64,000 nucleotides of DNA from Undaria pinnatifida (taxonomy: Eukaryota; Sar; Phaeophyceae; Laminariales; Alariaceae): assembly GCA_012845835.1 (NCBI GenBank), contig JABAKD010000016.1, positions 9,190,121-9,254,120 of the forward strand. The letters run 5' to 3'. Below the pieces are notes generated by a model, which did not search any database, had not been told where the DNA came from, and saw only the letters and a program-made list of their open reading frames with translations. The position numbers and the translations under genes are program-made. Positions 57,470-64,000 of this stretch are shown here, one piece after another. Numbering within the stretch: the stretch's first letter is position 1; each line of letters opens with the position of its first letter.

Positions 57470-60400
57470 CTAACCAATGGGGGGAGTTGGAACGGTAGGG
57501 GCACCGCGGGAAGCATCAGAATTCCGTAGCACCCCACGGGATAGGCTCCCATGCCCATGGCGTTGAAGGCACCACGATCCGGAGATGGCGTTCCGGGCGG
57601 TAGTGTAGCGAGCTGGCTGGAGGTCGATCTTGATCGGGCCGGGGTCGTCTAGGAACCTGATGATGTAGGAACTACCCGGGGGAGGGTCCGGGGGGGTTCG
57701 CGAAGAGGCGTCCGGTGGCGCGCGGTGAGCGATCTTGCCTAGCCACCAGAGGCCGTCACGTGCCTTGTACCAAACGTGTGCCCCGGAGGGGAGGGTGGAG
57801 TTTCTGAAATTGCGAAGCCAAAGGTCGCGGGGGACCAGGGTGTAGCCGGGGGCGAGGAAGAGTTGGCCTTGAGATCGGGAGAGCTCGCGGTGTGCGGCGC
57901 CGATGCGCATCTGGCGGTAGAGGCGGTTGGTCTGACGGTGTTGTGTCGGTCTTCCGGACCAGTAGAGTAAAATATGGCGCCTGAAGTGTTGGAGGTCGAG
58001 CTCGCGTTCCCACGAGGGGCTGAGGAGTCCGGTCCAGTGGGTCTCGTATAGGACGGCGATGACTCCGCCGCGGCCGCGTACGAGTTGGTGGCCGGTGATT
58101 TGCTCAACCTCAAGACGCTCCGGTGGTGGTGTGACGTCGTCGAGGGTGACGTGGTAGGGGGGGGACGTGGCAGCGGAAGCTGTGAGGACATATGTTGTGA
58201 GGTCCGCTGGTAGGTGCTTGGGTATGTCGCTGGTGTCGTCGGGGTTGTGGCAGGGCTTGCACCGTTTGACGGAGACGCGTGGTTTGGAGTCCCGCCCCGG
58301 AAGGTCTGAAGGTAGATCGAGGAAAAGCAGCTTGTCTTGTAGCGGCCGGTTGTCGGGGGTGTCGGAGGCTGCAGTCGGGCCCACCGCGAGGATCTTGAAA
58401 GGCCCGTTCCAGTTCAACGAGAGTTTCGTCTTCAAAACGGTTGCGTCGGTGCCCTTCTTGGCACCCTGGCGGATAGTGGAGGCGGAGTTGTAGACCCAGG
58501 CCCAGCCGCCAACGGAGAAAGGGGGGGAGGCGAGGAGGGCGGCCATGATGGGCGCGTTGCGGCGTTGTAGACGCGAGACGGTAAGTCGGTGGAGCTCTCG
58601 GACGAGGGAGTAGGCGCGTTGTTGCCGGTCGGTGGCAAGGTTGATGTAGACTAGGTGGTCGCGATCCAGGCTCTGGTGACCGCCGATGTTTTCGGGTTCG
58701 AAGACCGAGAGCGGGAGGCGTGGTAGGCGGCCGATGTGGATCTCGTTGGGCGCCAGTCCGGTGGCGGCGTTGACAGAGTTGTTGTAGGCCGCCGACACGT
58801 GCGGCAGTAGCACGTCCCAGTCGGTTTGCTTCTCGTTGCCAACCATGGAGAGCATCTGGGCCAGTACATGGTTGACCCGCTCGACGCCGCCGTTGGTGCA
58901 GGGGTGATAGGCGCTGGTGTTGACCTTGCGGATGCCAACGCGGTCGTAGACGATGGTTGCCAGCTTGGAGGTGAATTGTTGACCATTGTCGGAGAGGAGC
59001 GTCACCGGGCACCCCCAGAGAGGAATGTACTCGTTGAGCAGGATGTCGGCAGTTCCGGCGGCCGTGAAGTTCTCTGCTGATACAGCGAACATGTCGGCCC
59101 GGCGGCTGAAGCGGTCGGTAAACAAAAGGATGTGCACGTTCCCGCGCGGTGTGAGAGGTAGGGGCCCGAAGTAGTCGACGCTGACGGTGATGCCAGGGCC
59201 GTTGGGTAAAGGAAGGGAGAGGGTCGGCCAGCGAATGGTGTGTCGGGAGGTCTTGCGCGCCTGGCAGTGAAGGCAGCGGCGGATCCACCAGCGGGCGGAG
59301 ACGTCCATGCCGATCCACCAGTAAAACCGTGCCAGCATGCGAACCGTCCGGGTAACTCCAAGGTGTAGGGAGGTGTCGGCGTGGCATGTGTTCAGCACCC
59401 AGGGGCGCATCAGCATTGGAACGTAGACGCGGGGGGGATAGGGTGCGGGTGGCGGTAGGCTGTTCCCGGGTTGAGATGTGGGTGGACGTTGGACCAGGAG
59501 GGCTGTTTCGTCGTCAGTGCGGTGGAGTCTGCCTTTGGCGGCAAGTGCGAGGACGTCGGAGAGTAGTGGGCGCTGGGCCGAGGGGATGGAATCCAAGAGG
59601 TCAGCCGGCGGCGGAGAAGGGGAGTCCAACGATAGGAAGCGGATGGCGGCGTAGCACACGGGCTCTGCGCGTTGTTCGCGCGCCCAGTCTCTGTAGGTGT
59701 AGCGCTCAACGCGGGCGAGGAGGTGGGGGTCGATGTTGAGGTCGACAACAGGATCCGGGGGCAGAAGTGGCGGTGTTGATGGGGACGTCGGAGAAGTCGT
59801 CGAAGGAGGGGCCGGTCTTGGTGCGGTTGGTGCGGGTGACGCGGGCGGCGTGGGGACGGCAGCTGGAGGCGTTGTCGTCGGGGGAAGCCTTGGTTGGGCC
59901 CCGGCCGGGGGCGTGTGCGGTCGACGGGTAGATGTAGATCTTCTGGATACGGTTGGTTTCGGACGGCGTCCGAACCCATAGTCTGCGGTAGGTCGGGGGT
60001 TTCCCGCGGCGGCGGCGGCGCGATGGCGGGTCCGTGAAGAGATCAGACCAGAAGGCGGTGGTTCCGTGGCGCCAATGGTGGACAGCGGGGAGACGACGGG
60101 TGGCCTGGAAGCCGAACCAGGAGGAGCGCCGGTGTTCACGGCGGCATTCTCGTAGCTGACGAGCGGCCTGGCGGTGGAGTCGCGGGTCGAAATAGGCCCG
60201 ACGAAGTTGTTGGGGATGCCGTGGTGCTCCACGCGTGGTCCCAGTAGGCGGAAGTCGGTATAGTCGTCGGCGGTGAAGGGAAGAGGCTGGATTGTTGGAA
60301 TGGGTCTTGAAGGGGGGGACACGAGCCCACCCAAGCCGATACCCGGTGTAGGCGGCTCGTTCGGCGCGAAGCCGCAGGGGCGGATGAGGTAGATGCCAAC

Positions 60401-62806
60401 AGTGTCCGGGCCAGTGAGGCGGTTGCGTCCGGTGCGGTCGGCGTCGGTGGCTGGTTGTGGTAGGCGTGAAAGGAAGTCGGCGTTGCCGTTGGCCGTACCT
60501 TTGCGGTACTTCAGTGTGTAGTTGTAAGCCGAAAGGAACTCGAGCCAGCGCCGGACGCGAGCGTTGTGCTCACCAACCTTGGCGATGTTTTCGAGCGCCT
60601 TGTGGTCCGAATAAATTTCGAAACGGGTGGACCACAGATGCCCGCGTAGTCGCTTGATCGCCCAGACGATGCTGCCGGCCTCGAGGTCGAGGGGTGTCCA
60701 TGAACGTTCGGAGTCCAGAGTGGCGCGGCTGATGTAGATTATCGGGCGGACGGAGCCGTCAAGTTGTTCCTGCTCGAGAGTCGCTCCAAAGCCGTCGATG
60801 CTAGCGTCGCAGTAGAGGCGGAAAGGGCGGGAGTCGTCGGCGACGGCGTCCCAGTCGGGGTAGACGAGGATCGGTGGCTCGGTAAGTTCGTGGAGGATGG
60901 CGCGGATGGTGGCTTCCATGGCGGGGGTGAAGTCGAAGGTGGCGCCCTGCTTGAGTAGAGCGTTGATGGGGCGAAGGCGTCTGGAAAGGTTTGGTAGGAA
61001 CTTGCCGTAGTAGTTGATACCTCCGAGGAGTGACCGCACCTGTTTCTTGTCGGTGGGCATGGGCATTTTGGTGAGGGCGGCGACCTTTTCGGAGTTGGGG
61101 CTGTAGCCGCCAGCGGAGATGGTGTGCCCCAGGAAGTCGGCGGTTGTGGCGCCAATTTTGGCCTTGGAGGGAGAAAGTTTGAGGCGGTGCTTACGGAGGC
61201 GACCAAAAAGGGCTCGGATGTTGGCGACGTGGTCGGTGGGGTCGGGGTCGAAGACGATGATGTCGTCGAGGTACGCGGCGACGCGTTCCAAGCCTTTGAT
61301 GACCTCGTTAATAACCTTAACGAACCAACCGGGGGAGGCACTGCTGCCTTGCGGCATTACAAGCCACTCGAAGAGCCGGTCTGGCGTGCAAAACGCCGTC
61401 AAAGGGATGGTATCCTTGTCGATGGTGATTTGGTGGAACGAGGAGACCAAGTCGAAGAGGGAGAAGATGCGCCCTTTTCCTAAAGAATCGAGGACCTCGT
61501 CAACGCGGGGGATGGGAAGCTGTCCGAGGGAGCTGATGGCGTTCAGCTTCTTATAGTTGATGGTGATGCGGACACCGCCGTCCTTCTTCGGGATGGCGAC
61601 CATGGGGCTGGAGTAAGGTGAGGTCGAATGCTGAATCAAGCCGGCGGCCAGGTACTGGTCGAGGACGGCGTCGGCCTTTTTGGCAAGGATGGGGTTGATC
61701 CTGTACGGGCGGGAGGTAACTGGTTCGCTGTCCGGAGGTACGGTGATCTTGAACGGCATCAATGAGCACGAGCCGAAGTCGGTCTTGGAGGTGGAGAAGA
61801 CGTCCGGAAACTCGCAGAGGACATCTCCCAGGCTGTCGATCACCGATGGGGACCATCCGGAACCGTGGAGGTCGAAGATGATGTCGCGCAGATGCGGCGG
61901 CAGACGGTCCCAGAGGTTGAGGAAGCTAGTTCGTTGATCGGTGTCGAGGCGTGCAAGGAGCTGTGGGCACGGGGCTGTCGGTGGATCGTGGGGATTGGCT
62001 GGTGGGGGGTTCTCGCTGGCCACAGGGATGTTGTCGTGTAGGGCATGTACGCCTGGCGTAGGTGGAGGGGCTGGGGGGTCCAAAGAAGGGTGCCCAAGGG
62101 TGGCTAGTGGTACTTGCACCAGCGGGGAGAGGGAGGTTCCGAGGAGGTCGCCCGGTTCGAGATCGGTTGATCCTGACAATGGGATAGTCTGGTGTCCGTC
62201 GGAGACGAAAATTTCCTTGTCGGTGAGAAGGTCCTCGCGGGGGAGCATGTTGACCATGTACTGCCCGGTAAACGCCGGGGCGCCTGACTGGCGCACGAGG
62301 TTGACCTTGATGAGCTTCGGCGAGGAGGAAAGCGAAATAACTTTCGTGCCGGCGAACCGGAGGTGGTAGACGTCGTCGGTGTATCGGTCGTCGGGAATGA
62401 AGGCGGAGGCCCTGTTGGTGTCGTGGTGGTGCAGGGAAAGTTCGCCCAGGGTCGGTTGGGGGGGCTGGTGTGGCAGCTGGGGCTGTCGCGGGAGCGTGGT
62501 ATACGAGCGTCGCTCGAAGCGCATCCAGCTATCTCGCCCCAAGAGGATGGGATGCTGCATAGTTCCTGCAGGAACGACGCAAGCCCATACTGCCAGGGCG
62601 GCGGTGGGGGTTTGGTGGTGCTTAAACTGGATGCTTAAGCGGATAGAAACGGAGGTGGAGAGGGGAGTCGAGGTTCCGAAACCTCCCCATGAACGAGGTG
62701 AGTTCTGTCGCTCACACTCATCCGTTGCTGACCGGGACGCCTTCAGTTGTTCCACGGCGGCGGTGGTGATGAACGACTGGGGGGAGCCTGTGTCGAGCAG
62801 CGCCAC
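57470..62806 (-). CDS. Pol polyprotein: protease, RT, RNase H, integrase, chromodomain, Tudor-like end
   Basis: One open frame; the listed start is a GTG, and the frame is also open upstream across the primer site, so the true start is not settled. Order, in residues from that start: aspartic protease (ALLDTGS, 2-8); reverse transcriptase (about 385-570, active site YLDD at 512-515); RNase H (about 663-790, LYCDAS); a Pro-rich linker (about 800-1,030); integrase with an HHCC zinc site (H1142, H1148, C1178, C1181) and a DDE core (D1211 in SVDYFG, D1273 in LSDNGQ, E1309 in GGVERVN); a chromodomain-like region (about 1,565-1,610; LEVEQITGHQL, PSWERELDL); and a last module (about 1,672-1,735; VWYKARDGLWWLGKI, YIIRFLDDPG) resembling a Tudor or SH3-like fold. 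The last two are probably chromatin readers that guide integration. Confidence 0.93.
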   Translation of the reverse strand: MALLDTGSPQSFITTAAVEQLKASRSATDECERQNSPRSWGGFGTSTPLSTSVSIRLSIQFKHHQTPTAALAVWACVVPAGTMQHPILLGRDSWMRFERRSYTTLPRQPQLPHQPPQPTLGELSLHHHDTNRASAFIPDDRYTDDVYHLRFAGTKVISLSSSPKLIKVNLVRQSGAPAFTGQYMVNMLPREDLLTDKEIFVSDGHQTIPLSGSTDLEPGDLLGTSLSPLVQVPLATLGHPSLDPPAPPPTPGVHALHDNIPVASENPPPANPHDPPTAPCPQLLARLDTDQRTSFLNLWDRLPPHLRDIIFDLHGSGWSPSVIDSLGDVLCEFPDVFSTSKTDFGSCSLMPFKITVPPDSEPVTSRPYRINPILAKKADAVLDQYLAAGLIQHSTSPYSSPMVAIPKKDGGVRITINYKKLNAISSLGQLPIPRVDEVLDSLGKGRIFSLFDLVSSFHQITIDKDTIPLTAFCTPDRLFEWLVMPQGSSASPGWFVKVINEVIKGLERVAAYLDDIIVFDPDPTDHVANIRALFGRLRKHRLKLSPSKAKIGATTADFLGHTISAGGYSPNSEKVAALTKMPMPTDKKQVRSLLGGINYYGKFLPNLSRRLRPINALLKQGATFDFTPAMEATIRAILHELTEPPILVYPDWDAVADDSRPFRLYCDASIDGFGATLEQEQLDGSVRPIIYISRATLDSERSWTPLDLEAGSIVWAIKRLRGHLWSTRFEIYSDHKALENIAKVGEHNARVRRWLEFLSAYNYTLKYRKGTANGNADFLSRLPQPATDADRTGRNRLTGPDTVGIYLIRPCGFAPNEPPTPGIGLGGLVSPPSRPIPTIQPLPFTADDYTDFRLLGPRVEHHGIPNNFVGPISTRDSTARPLVSYENAAVNTGAPPGSASRPPVVSPLSTIGATEPPPSGLISSRTRHRAAAAAGNPRPTADYGFGRRPKPTVSRRSTSTRRPHTPPAGAQPRLPPTTTPPAAVPTPPASPAPTAPRPAPPSTTSPTSPSTPPLLPPDPVVDLNIDPHLLARVERYTYRDWAREQRAEPVCYAAIRFLSLDSPSPPPADLLDSIPSAQRPLLSDVLALAAKGRLHRTDDETALLVQRPPTSQPGNSLPPPAPYPPRVYVPMLMRPWVLNTCHADTSLHLGVTRTVRMLARFYWWIGMDVSARWWIRRCLHCQARKTSRHTIRWPTLSLPLPNGPGITVSVDYFGPLPLTPRGNVHILLFTDRFSRRADMFAVSAENFTAAGTADILLNEYIPLWGCPVTLLSDNGQQFTSKLATIVYDRVGIRKVNTSAYHPCTNGGVERVNHVLAQMLSMVGNEKQTDWDVLLPHVSAAYNNSVNAATGLAPNEIHIGRLPRLPLSVFEPENIGGHQSLDRDHLVYINLATDRQQRAYSLVRELHRLTVSRLQRRNAPIMAALLASPPFSVGGWAWVYNSASTIRQGAKKGTDATVLKTKLSLNWNGPFKILAVGPTAASDTPDNRPLQDKLLFLDLPSDLPGRDSKPRVSVKRCKPCHNPDDTSDIPKHLPADLTTYVLTASAATSPPYHVTLDDVTPPPERLEVEQITGHQLVRGRGGVIAVLYETHWTGLLSPSWERELDLQHFRRHILLYWSGRPTQHRQTNRLYRQMRIGAAHRELSRSQGQLFLAPGYTLVPRDLWLRNFRNSTLPSGAHVWYKARDGLWWLGKIAHRAPPDASSRTPPDPPPGSSYIIRFLDDPGPIKIDLQPARYTTARNAISGSWCLQRHGHGSLSRGVLRNSDASRGAPTVPTPPIG

Positions 62807-62975
62807 GAGTTTGCAGCGTTTGGCGGCGGTAGGGCCGCTGTGGACTAATACTTCGGTCGTGAACGACGCGTCGTCGACAGTTAGGATGCCGCTTGTAAGG
62901 CACGGTCCATGTTCTGGTATCGTCGGCGCGGTAGTAGCGAGGTATAGGTTGGTTGCGCCGTCGTCGACGCCAGAT

Positions 62976-63466
62976 TGTGAAGGAGTCGTGGTGCCGGATG
63001 TTGGGAGGGAAGGGACGCAGGGGTATCAGCTTCGCTTGGAGACAGCACCGGTTCTTCTTTGATGATTTCTTATTACTGGCGTTGAGCTATGAGAAGCTCG
63101 AAGGAGACAGGAAAGGGGAAGGAGTGAGAGCATGGGGGTGGGGTGAGGCTCACAGAGTTCGCTTCACCCTCCAGCATTGCTGCTGTGCTCTCTTCTGGAC
63201 CTTTACCTATGGAACGTACAAGGAACGTTCTCCTAGGTGTGCTATATTCCCAAGAGCGCTTAACGCGCTTACTTCTACCTATCTTGTCCAGAGGAGGACG
63301 TTCCATTACCGAGAACGTTCTTGTGGTATAAGCTAGCTATTCTCTACGGGTTATCCGCTTCACTAAGAATATTCCGTTCTAAGGGAATCTTCTTGTGGCC
63401 AATAGACCGTTACTCTGCGGACTATCTTACCGAATATATTGCCCGCTATACCGACACTCTATTACA
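62976..63466 (-). repeat. 5' LTR of the Ty3/gypsy element
   Basis: 491 bp. On the minus strand it starts TGTAATAGAGTGTCGG and ends CTCCTTCACA. It matches the 3' LTR at 55,050-55,540 base for base as far as I can see. Confidence 0.95.
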
Positions 63467-64000
63467 CAGGCTCATCTAACCGTGGCCAGCGTTTGCTTTC
63501 AAAATCATGTAGGCTGGGTCTTCATCGGGTCATCCCAAAGCGAGCCCACGAGCGTACACCAGCTAGGAGCTGATACACGCCACGTGCCATCTCATATATA
63601 AGAGGTCTTAATAGGGCCAGCGTTGAGGTCCCGCCGCACCGGGGAGGACAAGGTCCCATCCCGGGGTCAGAAGTCCGCATATCTACAACTCCAACAACCG
63701 ACCAAGGCTACCGTAGGTAGGGGGGATAGCTCCATTTTATCACTTCTGGGTTCGAGCCACTCGCACGAATGATTCGCTATACCTCATAGACAAAAATACG
63801 TTACAGAAGCGTTTTCATACGCAGCGAAGCTTACCACTCCACCGCGGATTCAAATAACAAAATAGAACACGAAAGCTTACGACCGCCAAGGAACAGGGGG
63901 GTGGGTCACTAGCGCGAGTGACCCCGAGTCACTGCGAAAAAAGGCCCCGAAAGTGACCCCCCCTACTGTAGCCTGTCGCCACCCGGGGACGAAAGCGGTG
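63467..64000. other. Right flank of the Ty3/gypsy insertion; no gene seen
   Basis: It starts with the CAGG target duplication. A B-box-like GGGTTCGAGCC occurs near 63,750 but no A-box or tRNA fold accompanies it. Nothing else is supportable. Confidence 0.5.

Larger units (their letters stand above)
55050..63466 (-). mobile_element. Ty3/gypsy LTR retrotransposon (chromovirus type), 8.4 kb
   Basis: Two 491-bp LTRs (55,050-55,540 and 62,976-63,466), identical by eye, each TG...CA, flanked by a CAGG duplication (55,046-55,049 and 63,467-63,470). Transcribed on the minus strand. The primer-binding site TGGCGTCGACGACGGCGC (62,972-62,955) lies 3 bp inside the 5' LTR. The purine tract CAGGGTGGGCTAA lies directly before the 3' LTR. 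One long pol frame fills 62,806-57,470. No gag is recognisable, and about 1.9 kb between the pol end and the 3' LTR has no recognised product. Identical LTRs mean a very recent insertion. Pol looks whole. Confidence 0.95.

Noticed and set aside
58110-61341. Long alternative frames (up to 425 aa) inside the Ty3 pol region
   Set aside because: Shadow frames in GC-rich coding DNA; only the 1,778-codon frame shows protease, RT, RNase H and integrase motifs.
63740-63765. tRNA-like B-box GGGTTCGAGCC
   Set aside because: No A-box at the right distance and no cloverleaf can be drawn.

Overview
The window looks like nuclear DNA of a photosynthetic stramenopile (heterokont), most likely a brown alga. 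Two genes can be rebuilt completely. Both have many GT-AG introns of a few hundred bases to 2 kb. One carries the two-part plastid presequence of algae with secondary plastids: a signal peptide cut just before a phenylalanine (ALA|FVQ), followed by a transit-like stretch. The rest is gene-poor, repeat-rich DNA. Species assignment is inference.

Layout. 0-12.3 kb: no secure gene. It holds simple repeats, decayed copies of a TA-flanked inverted-repeat element, a solo 84-bp LTR, a tandem miniature LTR element (TRIM; 5,577-6,238) set inside an older interspersed repeat, and a large inverted repeat. 15,152-21,016 (minus): a complete 7-exon, 226-aa cyclophilin with a plastid presequence. 21-41 kb: a possible decayed gene (22.9-25.3 kb), a short poly(A) retroposon family with clear target-site duplications, an intact 440-bp MITE (28,431-28,870), a 1.6-kb hexamer field (32.05-33.65 kb), several minisatellites and a 1.2-kb long-TIR element. 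41,092-45,719 (plus): a complete 6-exon, 338-aa transporter of the triose-phosphate/nucleotide-sugar family. Its introns are filled with hexamer repeats and copies of the 5-12 kb repeat family. 48.5-50.6 kb: a field of degenerate CGATACCTATTG-like words. 51.3-63.5 kb: a cluster of related LTR elements, made of a non-autonomous element, a very small LTR-like element and a Ty3/gypsy chromovirus with apparently identical 491-bp LTRs and one long open pol frame.

Connections. Three LTR families (TRIM, the non-autonomous element and the Ty3 element) carry nearly the same primer-binding site, TGGCGTCGWCG. Three (the Ty3, non-autonomous and small elements) share the segment next to the polypurine tract. 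This fits short elements copied by the machinery of a Ty3 relative. The two host genes have no visible functional link. All coordinates, alignments and counts were made by eye; no database search was run.
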